Source: Phycisphaerales bacterium
GTDB taxonomy: Bacteria; Planctomycetota; Phycisphaerae; Phycisphaerales; UBA1924
Length of the DNA stretch: 64,000 nucleotides
Reading direction: 5' to 3'
NCBI GenBank assembly: GCA_020849615.1
Contig: JADLFW010000004.1
Location: 124,001 to 188,000 of the forward strand
Part shown: one piece after another, positions 53,046-61,633 of the stretch
Layout of the letters: the number at the start of each line of letters is the position of its first letter
How positions within the stretch are numbered: position 1 is the stretch's first letter
Position numbers and translations under genes: made by a program
Notes under the pieces: model-generated
What the model saw: the letters and a program-made list of their open reading frames with translations, nothing else
Database searches by the model: none
Told to the model about the DNA's origin: nothing

Positions 53046-53564
53046 ATGGACAAGAAGAAAGCCACCCGCAAGTCCGCCGCCAAGCCGCCAGCAAAGAAAT
53101 CAGCCGGGAAGTCGGCCAAAAAGGCCCGCAAGGCCGCCAAGACCGCCGCCCGCAAGCGCCCCAGCATCGCGCCCTCCCCCGTCAAGACCGGGCCCGGCGC
53201 TTCTCCCATGGAGATCGGCCAGTCTCTCGTCGGCATGTTCAACAAGGGCCAGTTCGGCGAGATCGAGCAGAAGTGGTGGAACCCCCGCGAGATCACCTCG
53301 GTCGAAGGGGTCGGCGTCAGCATGGCCTGGTCGGGCCGGGCCGCGGTCGACGCCAAGAACCAGGGCTGGATGGCCGATCACATCATCCACGGCGCCTCCG
53401 CCGAAGGCCCCTTCATCGGCGCCTCAGGCTTCGCCGTCCGCTTCCGCATGGATGTCGAGACCAAGTCCACCGGCGAGCGCCAGATCATGGATGAAGTCGG
53501 CGTGTACACCGTCAGGAACGGCAAGATCATCCGCGAAGAGTTCATGTACTCGACCGGCGGCTGA
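53046..53564 (+). CDS. Histone H1-like tail fused to an NTF2-like domain
   Basis: 172 residues. Residues 1-45 are Lys/Ala/Pro-rich (KKKATRKSAAKPPAKKSAGK), like the H1-type tails of bacterial nucleoid proteins. Residues about 52-172 are an NTF2/SnoaL-like domain (GMFNKGQFGEIEQKWWNPRE, VDAKNQGWMADHIIHGASAE, GKIIREEFMYSTGG). A clear leader is present: TACAAT (53010-53015) and GCAGGGAGA before the ATG. It could tether an NTF2 domain to DNA or RNA. No ligand or active site is identified. Its stop is 3 bp from the convergent gmk stop. Confidence 0.7.
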   Translation: MDKKKATRKSAAKPPAKKSAGKSAKKARKAAKTAARKRPSIAPSPVKTGPGASPMEIGQSLVGMFNKGQFGEIEQKWWNPREITSVEGVGVSMAWSGRAAVDAKNQGWMADHIIHGASAEGPFIGASGFAVRFRMDVETKSTGERQIMDEVGVYTVRNGKIIREEFMYSTGG

Positions 53565-53567
53565 GTT

Positions 53568-54188
53568 CTACCGTCGGCGCCGCCGCAGGCGCTCGGCCCG
53601 GACCAGTTGCACCGCGCGCTCGATCGATTCATCCAGCTTCTCGTTGATGAGGAACACGTCGTAAACACCGCAGGCCCGCGCATGCGCGATCTCTTCCCGC
53701 GCCGCCGAGAACCGCCGGTTGATCGTCGCCTCATCGTCGCGCTTCCGCGCCCGCAGCCGCTCCAGCAGCGTCTCCTCCCCCGGCGGCAGCACGAAGAGCG
53801 CGTAGGCCTCGGGGATCTGCCGCTTCACGTTCACCGCGCCCTGCACATCAATCTCCAGGATCACCAGCCGACCCCGCCGCAGCTGCTCCTCCACCCACAG
53901 CTTCGGCGTGCCGTACTTCTTCCCGTAGATCCCCGCCGTCTCCAGGAACTCCCCCGCCGCCCTCATCCGCTCGAACTCTTCATCCGTCACGAAGTGGTAG
54001 TCAACCCCTTCGACATCCACATCCGTTCGCGGACGCGTCGTCGCCGACACGCTGAACACCGCATCCGGGATCGAACGCTCCACCCCCCGCGTGATCGTGG
54101 TCTTCCCCACACCCGACGGGCCGCTGATGATCAGCAGCATCCCGTCGTCGGTGTCCGTCGCCAGCCGATGCGTCGATGTCCCCGACAT
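53568..54188 (-). CDS. gmk: Guanylate kinase
   Basis: 206 residues from ATG 54188, close to the family norm. P-loop ISGPSGVGKTTITRGV, then VSATTRPRTDVDVEGVDYHF, FLETAGIYGKKYGTPK and ILEIDVQGAVNVK. It phosphorylates GMP to GDP. The alternative start ATG 54140 would cut a 16-residue leader but keep the enzyme. TATGCT (minus strand, 54197-54202) lies 8 nt before ATG 54188. Divergent from the CgeB-like gene with 52 bp between. Confidence 0.95.
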   Translation of the reverse strand: MSGTSTHRLATDTDDGMLLIISGPSGVGKTTITRGVERSIPDAVFSVSATTRPRTDVDVEGVDYHFVTDEEFERMRAAGEFLETAGIYGKKYGTPKLWVEEQLRRGRLVILEIDVQGAVNVKRQIPEAYALFVLPPGEETLLERLRARKRDDEATINRRFSAAREEIAHARACGVYDVFLINEKLDESIERAVQLVRAERLRRRRR

Positions 54189-54240
54189 AGGCCCCCAGCA
54201 TACGCCCCCACCCACCCCGAGGTAGGCTCCGGACCCGACC

Positions 54241-55533
54241 ATGCGGCTCCTCTTCCTCCTCCAGCCCGGCGCCAACTCCCGCAGCATCTTCCTGGACTTC
54301 ATTCGCGGCTTCCGGCAGGCGGGCCATGAAGCCCTCACCCTCGAACTCGCCCCCATCTGGCACGCCTACGACCAGAACCCCGCGGCCCGGCCCGCCCTCA
54401 TGTCCCGCTTCACGGGCCAGCTCCGCGAAGCCCTGGTCGCCCAGCGCATCGACCTCACCTGCGCCATGTGGGGCAACGCCCTCACCACCCTCATGCACTC
54501 CACCCACGATGGCGCCCCGCGCACGCTCTTTGACCTCCTCAACATCCCGCACCTGCTCTTCTGGCTCGATGCTCCCCACTGGGCCCAGGGCGGCTCCATG
54601 CTCCCCGCCTTCGGCACCCCCATCCTCGCCGGGCCCGCGCTGCGCCACCTCATCAACAACCCCGCCACCGCCCGCGAAATGACCGATGTCCTGGGCTTCG
54701 GCGCCACCATCGCCGCGCCCTACGCCATCAACGAGGAAGTCTTCCGGCCACGCCCGGAAATCACCCCCGAGTTCGACCTCGTCGCCTGCATCGGGCCCGG
54801 CGACCCCGCCCCCACGCCCCTCGCGCTCCGTGAGCTCGAATCGAGCACGCCCGACCTCGATGCCCTGCGCCGCGAAGCCGCCGACCTTCTCCGCCCGCGC
54901 CTCCGCGAACTCGCCGGGAATGACGCCAGCGCCGCTGCGCTCGATGCCCTCCTCGATTCTCAGGTCGCGGCCCGGCACATCCCGATGCTCGACCGCCTCC
55001 GGGCCATCGACACCGACATCGCCCGCGCGATCCTCGCCGACCCCCGCCTCTACACCCGGGCCACCATGGCCAACCGCTCCATCGAATCCCTCGAGCGCCC
55101 CTTCACCACCGCCTGGCTCTCGCGCCGGTTCTCCTGCGCCATCTTCGGCGAGGGCGATCTTTCCGCCTGGGGCTTCCGCGGCGCTCACCTGGGCCGGCCC
55201 GCGCACGAAGAGCAGTCCGCGGCCTACGCCCGCGGCCGCATCGGCCTCAACCTCATGCGCTGGCAGGATGATGCCGGGCTCAACCTCAAGCCCTACGAGA
55301 TCTCCGCCTCCGGGCGCTCCTGCCTCTGCTCGGCCCGCGCCTGGACCGACCGCTCCTTCGAGCCGGGCCGCGAGATCCTCGCGTTCTCAGGCCCGGCCCA
55401 TGCAGCCCAGCTCACCCGCGAACTGCTCGATGACCCCGCTCGCCTCACCGCCATCGCCGAAGCCGGGCTCGCCCGTACGCGCCGCGACCACACCTGGTGC
55501 ACGCGGGCTGCGCAGATCATCGATTCGCTGTGA
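54241..55533 (+). CDS. CgeB-like glycosyltransferase family 1 protein
   Basis: 430 residues. It begins MRLLFLLQPGANSRSIFLDF, and the C-terminal part has GRIGLNLMRWQDDAGLNLKP, YEISASGRSCLCSARAW and FEPGREILAF, the pattern of CgeB/GT-B proteins that modify surface or sheath components (for example maturation of spore coats and flagellin-like targets). Part of the N-terminal half (residues 95-175) differs from the family. It shares no operon; its stop is 3 bp from that of pyrB on the other strand. TAGGCT (54223-54228) lies 12 nt upstream of the ATG. Confidence 0.7.
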   Translation: MRLLFLLQPGANSRSIFLDFIRGFRQAGHEALTLELAPIWHAYDQNPAARPALMSRFTGQLREALVAQRIDLTCAMWGNALTTLMHSTHDGAPRTLFDLLNIPHLLFWLDAPHWAQGGSMLPAFGTPILAGPALRHLINNPATAREMTDVLGFGATIAAPYAINEEVFRPRPEITPEFDLVACIGPGDPAPTPLALRELESSTPDLDALRREAADLLRPRLRELAGNDASAAALDALLDSQVAARHIPMLDRLRAIDTDIARAILADPRLYTRATMANRSIESLERPFTTAWLSRRFSCAIFGEGDLSAWGFRGAHLGRPAHEEQSAAYARGRIGLNLMRWQDDAGLNLKPYEISASGRSCLCSARAWTDRSFEPGREILAFSGPAHAAQLTRELLDDPARLTAIAEAGLARTRRDHTWCTRAAQIIDSL

Positions 55534-55536
55534 CGA

Positions 55537-56508
55537 TCATCCATCCCGCCCCAGACACCACCCCAGCACCGCCATCCGCACCCGCGCGCCGTTGGTCACC
55601 TGCCGCAGGATCACCGACCTCGGCCCGTCCGCCACCTCGGCATCGATCTCCAGCCCCCGGTTCATCGGGCCGGGGTGCATGACGACCGCGCCCTTCTTCA
55701 TCCGCTCGGCCCGCGCGGGCGTCATCGCGTACAGCTCGCGGTAGTCGCGGACCGAGGCGATCATCGCCGACCTGCGATCCCCCTCGGGCTTCTTTTCCCC
55801 GCCCTCCTCATCGTGCCGCTCGAACTGCATCCGCAGCACCATCACCGCATCAATCACCGGCAGCAGCCCATCCAGGTCCGCCGAGACCTCGCACCCCAGC
55901 GACTTCAGCGAGGCCGGCGCCAGCCCGGGCGGGCCGACGCACACGACGTTCGCCCCCAGCGCCCCCAGCCCCGCGATGTTCGATCTGGCGACGCGCGAGC
56001 TGGCGATGTCGCCCACGATCGCGACCGTCAGCCCGGCGAGGTCGAAATCCTCCAGCCGCCCGTGGGATTCGGCGAGCGTGTAGGCGTCCAGCAGCCCCTG
56101 CGTCGGGTGCTCGTGCCGTCCGTCGCCCGCGTTGATCACCGCGCACTTCACGGCCCGGGCGATCCCTACCGCCGCGCCCGACTGCCGGGCCCGGACCACC
56201 AGCGCATCGACGCCCATCGCCTCGACATTCAGCGCCGTATCGACCAGCGTCTCGCCCTTGCTCACGCTGGAGGCCGCCCCGCGCAGGTTGATCGTCTGCA
56301 TCCCCAGCCGCTTGGCGGCTACCGAGAAGCTCGTCATCGTGCGCGTGGAATCCTCGAAGAACAGGTTGGCCATCAGCCGGCCCGCCAAGCTGCGCTCGGG
56401 TTCGCCCGCGCGGGCCCGGCTCAGCAATCCGGCGATCTCGGCCCGCGCCATGTTCTGCAGGCCCAGCAGCGATCGGGATGTGGCGAGGGCGGCGGCGGTC
56501 GGGCTCAT
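55537..56508 (-). CDS. pyrB: Aspartate carbamoyltransferase catalytic subunit
   Basis: 323 residues. The carbamoyl phosphate site FFEDSTRTMTSF, KGETLVDTALNVEAMG, HEHPTQGLLDAYTL and VVMHPGPMNRGLEID are all typical. It catalyses the second step of pyrimidine synthesis, making carbamoyl aspartate. An insertion of charged residues (HDEEGGEKKPEGDRR) lies before the C-terminal helix, a variable region in other species. The regulatory subunit gene (pyrI) is not adjacent. TAGGAT (minus strand, 56515-56520) lies 6 nt before the ATG. Confidence 0.95.
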   Translation of the reverse strand: MSPTAAALATSRSLLGLQNMARAEIAGLLSRARAGEPERSLAGRLMANLFFEDSTRTMTSFSVAAKRLGMQTINLRGAASSVSKGETLVDTALNVEAMGVDALVVRARQSGAAVGIARAVKCAVINAGDGRHEHPTQGLLDAYTLAESHGRLEDFDLAGLTVAIVGDIASSRVARSNIAGLGALGANVVCVGPPGLAPASLKSLGCEVSADLDGLLPVIDAVMVLRMQFERHDEEGGEKKPEGDRRSAMIASVRDYRELYAMTPARAERMKKGAVVMHPGPMNRGLEIDAEVADGPRSVILRQVTNGARVRMAVLGWCLGRDG

Positions 56509-56540
56509 GCGGAAATCCTAGCGGAGAGTGCCGCCGTAGT

Positions 56541-56585
56541 TCTGTCCCCTCTCCCCTGTTCCCTCTCCCCTCTTCTCTGTCCCCT
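56541..56585. repeat. Pyrimidine-rich extragenic repeat
   Basis: A run of TCTGTCCCCT-, CTCCCCTGTT- and CCCTCTCCCC-type blocks between two minus-strand genes. Read on the minus strand it is purine-rich and shares AGGGGACAGA-type words with 9851-9900. No coding region. Confidence 0.6.
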
Positions 56586-57618
56586 ACGCCTTCCAGGCGT
56601 CCTTCGCCCACGCCAGCGTCCGCGCGATCCCCTCGCCGAAATCCACCACCGGCTCGTACCCCAGCAGCTCCCGGGCCCGCGCAATGTCCGCCGTCGAATG
56701 CCTCACATCGCCGGGCCGCGGCTCCGCGAACGCCGGAGTCGCATCCACCCCCAGCACCCGCCCCATGTGCGACAGCACATCCAGCAGCCGGATCCGGCTC
56801 CCCGTCCCGATGTTGACCACATCCCCCGTCAGCTCGCGCGGCGAAGCCCCCGCCAGCAGGTTGGCGTACACCACGTTGTCGATGTACGTGAAGTCCCGTG
56901 TCTGCTCGCCATCGCCCATGATGCGCGGCTGCCGCCCGGCGATCAGCGCCCGCGCGAACGCCGTGATCACCGCCGCGTACGGCGAGTTGGGGTCCTGCCG
57001 CGGCCCGAAGATGTTGAAGTACCGCAGCGCCACCGTCCCCAGCCCGTAGCACCGGCTGAAGGTCCGCAGCAGAAGCTCCCCCGCCACCTTGCTCGCCGCG
57101 TAGGGCGACCAGCAGTCGGGCAGGTGCTCCTCGCGGCTCGGCAGGCTCGGGTGGTTCCCGTACGCCGCGGCCGACGCCGCGAACATCACCCGCCGGACCC
57201 CCGCCGCCTTGGCCTCCTCAAGCACCCGCTCCGTTCCACCGACGTTCAGCTGCATGCACCGCTCGGGCTGCTCCACGCTCTGCGGCACCGACACCATCGC
57301 CGCCTGGTGATAGACGTACCGGCACCCCTTCACCGCTTCCCGCAGCGCGGGCCCGTCCAGCACCGAGGCCCGCGCCAGCTCCACCCCGCCCCGCCCGGCG
57401 CCCGCCGCCTCCGCCGCTGCGCGGGCCTCATCCAGATTGGCCTCGAACCCGCCGGAGAGATCATCCAGCACCCGCACCCGCGCCCCCAGCCGGGCCAGGG
57501 CCAGCGCCAGGTGCGAACCGATGAAGCCCGCCCCGCCCGTGATGAGCACCGCGCTCCCCCGGTAGGCCTCCACGAACTCCGGCCTTTGCATCCACGCCGC
57601 GCCCGATCGCTCGATCAT
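56584..57618 (-). CDS. NAD-dependent sugar-nucleotide epimerase (UDP-glucose 4-epimerase-like)
   Basis: 344 residues from ATG 57618. Rossmann motif ITGGAGFIGSHLALALARLG, then HQAAMVSVPQSVEQPERC, ASAAAYGNHPSLPSREEH, the catalytic SPYAASKVAGELL (Tyr and Lys) and RYFNIFGPRQDP, followed by RDFTYIDNVV. This is the extended SDR family of UDP-sugar 4-epimerases; the exact sugar cannot be read. The ATG overlaps the sulfotransferase stop by 4 bp, so they are coupled. Confidence 0.85.
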   Translation of the reverse strand: MIERSGAAWMQRPEFVEAYRGSAVLITGGAGFIGSHLALALARLGARVRVLDDLSGGFEANLDEARAAAEAAGAGRGGVELARASVLDGPALREAVKGCRYVYHQAAMVSVPQSVEQPERCMQLNVGGTERVLEEAKAAGVRRVMFAASAAAYGNHPSLPSREEHLPDCWSPYAASKVAGELLLRTFSRCYGLGTVALRYFNIFGPRQDPNSPYAAVITAFARALIAGRQPRIMGDGEQTRDFTYIDNVVYANLLAGASPRELTGDVVNIGTGSRIRLLDVLSHMGRVLGVDATPAFAEPRPGDVRHSTADIARARELLGYEPVVDFGEGIARTLAWAKDAWKA

Positions 57619-58544
57619 CTGGCCGTTCCTGTCCCCACTCCGGCCGGCTCTTCGTCCGGTTCGAGCGGAGCATAACCGAGCCGGTCGAGCAGCGGACCCA
57701 TGATCGGCAGGGCCTCATCCAGCACCCCCGGCTCGAGCTCCCGCTTCCACCGCTCCAGCGAGTTGGGGTGCACCTCCGCGCGCACCGCCTTCATGTACTC
57801 CTCGTTGATCTCCACCCCGCAGAACTCGGCGATCTTCCTGAACCAGTGATCCGGATCGGTCACGACATCCCGGTACACCAGCCCCAGCCACTGCTCCGGC
57901 GGCACCTCCGCCAGGTCCCGCATCGCCGTCTCCACCGAGATCACCCACTGCTTCGCCGCGATCTGCGCGGTCGTCATCGTGCGCAGGTCATGCCGCCAGC
58001 CCGGGTACTTCACGCCGAACCACCTCACGCCGGGCCTGCGCGTCACGTACCGCCGCACAAGCCCCGCCGCCGCCCGCGGCATGTACGCCGGCCACTCCCA
58101 GAACGGCGTCTCCTCCAGCCGGTGCAGGATGTGCCGCCCCCCCTCCCGGTTGATCACCTTGTACCCCGCGAACGTGTGGTACTGCTCCACCTGCGACCGC
58201 AGGTTGGCCCGCCCATCCCGGTAGATGTGGATGATCCGGGCCTCGGGGAAGATCTTCCGCACGAACGGGATCCGCAGCACATTGGTCGGCGACTTCTCGA
58301 CCACCCGCAGCCCGCCGTGATGCTCCTGGTACTTGAAGAACTGCCGCCGGATCCACCGCCTCACCCACGGCCGCGCATCCGCGGCGCCGGCGCAGTCATG
58401 GTCCCGGTAGGCGTGCCCCACCCTCCAGAGCGTCTGCGGCTCGTGCCAGAAGCACAGCCCCGGCGCAGAGCCCAGCACCCGCATCAGCATTGTCGTGCCC
58501 GAACGAGTCGCCCCCACGATGATGATGGGCGGCTGTAACGTCAT
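57615..58544 (-). CDS. Sulfotransferase (PAPS-dependent)
   Basis: 309 residues. The PAPS 5'-phosphosulfate loop IIVGATRSGTTMLMRVL is near the N-terminus and the 3'-phosphate site appears as FPEARIIHIYRDGRANLRSQ. The C-terminal half has EEYMKAVRAEVHPNSLERW, as in sulfotransfer domains that modify glycans. Together with the coupled epimerase and the nearby glycosyltransferases this implies a sulfated exopolysaccharide, a common marine trait. The acceptor is inferred only from context. The gene starts an operon on the minus strand. Confidence 0.85.
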   Translation of the reverse strand: MTLQPPIIIVGATRSGTTMLMRVLGSAPGLCFWHEPQTLWRVGHAYRDHDCAGAADARPWVRRWIRRQFFKYQEHHGGLRVVEKSPTNVLRIPFVRKIFPEARIIHIYRDGRANLRSQVEQYHTFAGYKVINREGGRHILHRLEETPFWEWPAYMPRAAAGLVRRYVTRRPGVRWFGVKYPGWRHDLRTMTTAQIAAKQWVISVETAMRDLAEVPPEQWLGLVYRDVVTDPDHWFRKIAEFCGVEINEEYMKAVRAEVHPNSLERWKRELEPGVLDEALPIMGPLLDRLGYAPLEPDEEPAGVGTGTAR

Positions 58545-58659
58545 TCAGGAAAGCTCCCACCCCCCGGTGGTCCCCGCACAGGATAATGACTCAATCCGCC
58601 GGACACTGCCCGGCGTGGTTCCTTATTCACGCCAGATCAGTGGATTTTCCGGGCGCCGC

Positions 58660-59289
58660 TCAGCCCAGTCGGGCGTTTTCCGGAGCCTGATCGGACGTTG
58701 TGACCCCGCCCGCGGCCGGGCCCATCGGCCGCGGCTTGATCACCTTGCACGGGTTCCCCCCCGCCACCACGCCCGCCGGGATGTCCCGGCTCACCATCGC
58801 CCGCGCCCCCACCACGCAGTTGTCCCCGATTGTCACGCCGGGCCCGATGAACGCCCCCGCGCAGATCCACACCCCGCTCCCGATCCGGATCGCCGGACGC
58901 TGCAGCGGCAGGTCGGGCCGCGTGTAGTCGTGCGTCCCCGCGCACACGTACACATCCTGCGACAGCACCGTGTGGACCCCGATCGACACCGGGCCGAGGT
59001 TGTAGATCTCGACCCCCTCCGACAGCATCGTGTGCTCACCCATCTCCAGCAGCCACGGGTGCCGCACGATCGTGCTCGCCTTGGTCCCGCTCGTGTCGGC
59101 CATCTTGGCCCCGAACATCCGCAGCCACATCCGCCTCCACCCGTGGGCCCGCCGCGGGCTGAAGCGGATCAGCACCGCCTGCACCCACTCCCACGCGAAG
59201 CGCCGCGTGTACTCGCTGAGCGAGTACGGGAACCCCGCCGTCGTGTCCAGCCGCTGAAATACGGGTTGGCCCGGCCCTTGGTCGCTCAT
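58660..59289 (-). CDS. Left-handed beta-helix acyltransferase (WcaF-like)
   Basis: 209 residues from ATG 59289. Hexapeptide repeats start near residue 90 (TMLSEGVEIYNLGPVSIG) and continue through GTHDYTRPDLPLQRPAIRIG, GVWICAGAFIGPGVTIGDNC and NPCKVIKPRPMG. The pattern fits colanic-acid-type (WcaF) acetyltransferases that add acetyl groups to a polysaccharide. The longer frame to 59517 has no better start and overlaps the divergent glycosyltransferase. It sits just upstream of the sulfotransferase on the same strand. Confidence 0.8.
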   Translation of the reverse strand: MSDQGPGQPVFQRLDTTAGFPYSLSEYTRRFAWEWVQAVLIRFSPRRAHGWRRMWLRMFGAKMADTSGTKASTIVRHPWLLEMGEHTMLSEGVEIYNLGPVSIGVHTVLSQDVYVCAGTHDYTRPDLPLQRPAIRIGSGVWICAGAFIGPGVTIGDNCVVGARAMVSRDIPAGVVAGGNPCKVIKPRPMGPAAGGVTTSDQAPENARLG

Positions 59290-59326
59290 CTTGTTTCCCG
59301 GCCGCTGAAAGTTACAGTCGATGGTG

Positions 59327-60460
59327 ATGCTAGGGAATGCCCGCGCTCCCGGGGAGTCTGATAAGTCGGAGGGCCCCCGGCCCGACCCCCCACGCGGCCC
59401 GGCGGACCACCCGCCGCTGGTCAGCGTCGTCATCCCCACCTTCAACCGCCCCTGGCTGCTCTCCCGCGCCATCGAGAGTGTCATCGGCCAGACCGAGCAC
59501 CGCTGGGAACTCATCATCAGCGATGATGAGGCCTTCCCCGCCGCCGGCCGCTGGATGGCCGAGTCCTACGCCGCCTCCGACCCGCGCATCCGCGTCGTCG
59601 TCAACCACGGGCCGCACGGCCAGTGCGGCAACCTCAACAACGCCATGGCCCACGCCCGGGCCGACTGGATCAAGCCCCTCTTCGATGATGACCTCCTCCG
59701 CCCGGACTGCCTCCGGGCCATGCTCAGCGCCGTGCGCGGGCGGCCCGGCGTCGTCCTGGCCCGCTGCCTCGCCGACCATTACACCGGGGAGCGCCCCCGC
59801 CGCCTGCACCGGCCGGGGCGGCTGCCCGCGATTCAGAGCCTCGACGGCGAGTCGGCCCGGCTCGCCATGCTGATCCAGGATGTCGAGATCGGCATGCCGA
59901 CGCAGGTCCTGGTCCGGGCCGAGGTGGTCCGCGCCGGCGTGCGCATGGAGGCCCCCGAAGGGGTGGTCATCGGCGTCGACTGGTGGTGGTTCGCCCGGCT
60001 GCTCCAGCACGGCGATCTGATTCTTGTCAACCTCGGCCTCGCCGAGGAGCACCAGGGCGACCACGCGACCGTGACCTCCAAGGCATCCACCGACATCCTC
60101 TACGATGAGATGCGCCGCTTGCGGCGGGATGTGCTCACGCTGATCCCGGAGCCCCTCCGCCCCGCCGACACCCGCGCCGCCGAAGGCGTGGTCTCCCTCG
60201 TTCAGGCGGCCTGCGATCTCCGCGCAGGGGAGGTCATCGCCGCGCTCCGCCGGGCCGCCTTAGTCCGCAGCCCCGGCGCGTGGGCGCTGACGGCCCGCCT
60301 GTTCCTGCGGCGCCTGCTCCCCGGGCGGTTCGAGCGCATCCCCCGCCAGCGCCATGACCTGTCGGGGCTCGCGGGGGGAGGGGCTGAACAACCACCGGCA
60401 TCCCCCGTAGATATGCTCAGCCCTTCATGCCCGCCGGCCCTCTCCGCATCGCGCAGCTGA
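59327..60460 (+). CDS. Family 2 glycosyltransferase
   Basis: 377 residues from ATG 59327 (ATG 59321 is an alternative two codons upstream). Choosing 59327 puts TACAGT (59313-59318) 8 nt upstream, as seen for several genes here. GT-A motifs: VSVVIPTFNRPWLLSRAIES, HRWELIISDDE, GQCGNLNNAMAHARADWIKP and the DxD-like FDDDLLRPDC. The mid part has IQDVEIGMPTQVLVRAEVVR. The C-terminal 100 residues are Arg-rich. Its last 34 bp overlap the next gene, so the two are coupled. Confidence 0.8.
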   Translation: MLGNARAPGESDKSEGPRPDPPRGPADHPPLVSVVIPTFNRPWLLSRAIESVIGQTEHRWELIISDDEAFPAAGRWMAESYAASDPRIRVVVNHGPHGQCGNLNNAMAHARADWIKPLFDDDLLRPDCLRAMLSAVRGRPGVVLARCLADHYTGERPRRLHRPGRLPAIQSLDGESARLAMLIQDVEIGMPTQVLVRAEVVRAGVRMEAPEGVVIGVDWWWFARLLQHGDLILVNLGLAEEHQGDHATVTSKASTDILYDEMRRLRRDVLTLIPEPLRPADTRAAEGVVSLVQAACDLRAGEVIAALRRAALVRSPGAWALTARLFLRRLLPGRFERIPRQRHDLSGLAGGGAEQPPASPVDMLSPSCPPALSASRS

Positions 60461-61629
60461 TCCAGACGGTCCACGCCCAAGGTGGCGGCACCTCCACGGC
60501 GTTCCTCCAGATCTTCCAGGCCTTGGCCGCACGCCCCGACCTGGCCCCTCGCGCCTACGCCCAGGCCTCCCCGCCGGGCGACCCTTCCCTCCCCATCATC
60601 GCCCGCTACCCGGGCCTGTGGATGACCCCGGCCCGCGCCGGCGGCATCTTCGCGGGTGACCTGGGCAAGGCGGTCATCGCCGACATCAGCGCCGCCAGGA
60701 TTGATCTGCTGCACATCCACGGCCTGTGGTCGAGCGACCTGGCCGCCGCGGCCCTCGCGGCCCAGCGCCGCGGCATCCCCGTCGTCTGGAACCCCCACGG
60801 CATGCTCGTCGAGCGGGCCTTCCGGATGAAGCGGCTCAAGAAGCAGATCTTCCTGCGGATGGGGCTGGGCCGGGCCCTGCGCGGGGCCTCCGCCCTGGTC
60901 TTTGCCTCCGCCGTCGAGCGCGATACCAGCGTGGTTCTGCCGGGCACGGGCCACATCCGCCGCGAGGTCATCCCGCTCCCCGTCGATATCCCCGCCGACC
61001 TCACCCCGCCCGCACAGCTCCGCGCTGAGGGCCGGGCCCGGTTCAACCTTCCCTCCGATGCTCCGGTGATCGTGTTCCTGGGCCGGCTCCACCCCGTCAA
61101 GCGGATCGGGCTGGCCATCGAGGCCCTGGCGCACACCCGAAACCGGTTACCCGGAGCGCGGCTGTTGCTTCTGGGGTCCGGGGATGCGGAGGAGGAGGCC
61201 GGCCTGCGCCGACTCGCCTCCGAACGCGGGCTCGCCGATGCGGTGGTCTTCGCCGGGTGGCTCGATGGGGCCGACAAGTGGCGCGGGCTGGCCGCGGGGG
61301 ACTGCCTGACGCTGCAATCGATGTTCGAGAACTTCGGGTACGTCGCGCTCGAGGCCGCGGCGATGGGCCGGCCCGTCGTCATGACCGACAACCTCTCCCT
61401 CGCGCAGGAAGCCGTCAAGGCCGGCGCCGGGGTCGCGTGCGCCGCCGAGCCGGCGGCGCTGGGGGAGGCGTGGGTGAAGGCCCTTTCACTCCCGGACCGG
61501 GCGGCGGTCGCCGCGGCGGGCCGGGCCTGGGTCCAGCGGGACTTCTCGGCCGCCGCCGTCGCCGCGCGGATGGCGGCCCTGTACCATGACCTCGCGGCCC
61601 GGCCGGGCCCAAACCGCGGGCCCGCATAA
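60427..61629 (+). CDS. GT4 glycosyltransferase
   Basis: 400 residues from ATG 60427, inside the end of the preceding gene. It starts MPAGPLRIAQLIQTVHAQGG, then HGLWSSDLAAAALAAQRRG and a classic GT-B C-terminal half: VIVFLGRLHPVKRIGLAIEA, LLLLGSGDAEEEAGLRRLAS, MFENFGYVALEAAAMGRPVV with the donor Glu pair. Cytoplasmic, adds a sugar to a lipid-linked glycan; donor and acceptor unknown. Confidence 0.85.
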   Translation: MPAGPLRIAQLIQTVHAQGGGTSTAFLQIFQALAARPDLAPRAYAQASPPGDPSLPIIARYPGLWMTPARAGGIFAGDLGKAVIADISAARIDLLHIHGLWSSDLAAAALAAQRRGIPVVWNPHGMLVERAFRMKRLKKQIFLRMGLGRALRGASALVFASAVERDTSVVLPGTGHIRREVIPLPVDIPADLTPPAQLRAEGRARFNLPSDAPVIVFLGRLHPVKRIGLAIEALAHTRNRLPGARLLLLGSGDAEEEAGLRRLASERGLADAVVFAGWLDGADKWRGLAAGDCLTLQSMFENFGYVALEAAAMGRPVVMTDNLSLAQEAVKAGAGVACAAEPAALGEAWVKALSLPDRAAVAAAGRAWVQRDFSAAAVAARMAALYHDLAARPGPNRGPA

Positions 61630-61633
61630 GCCG

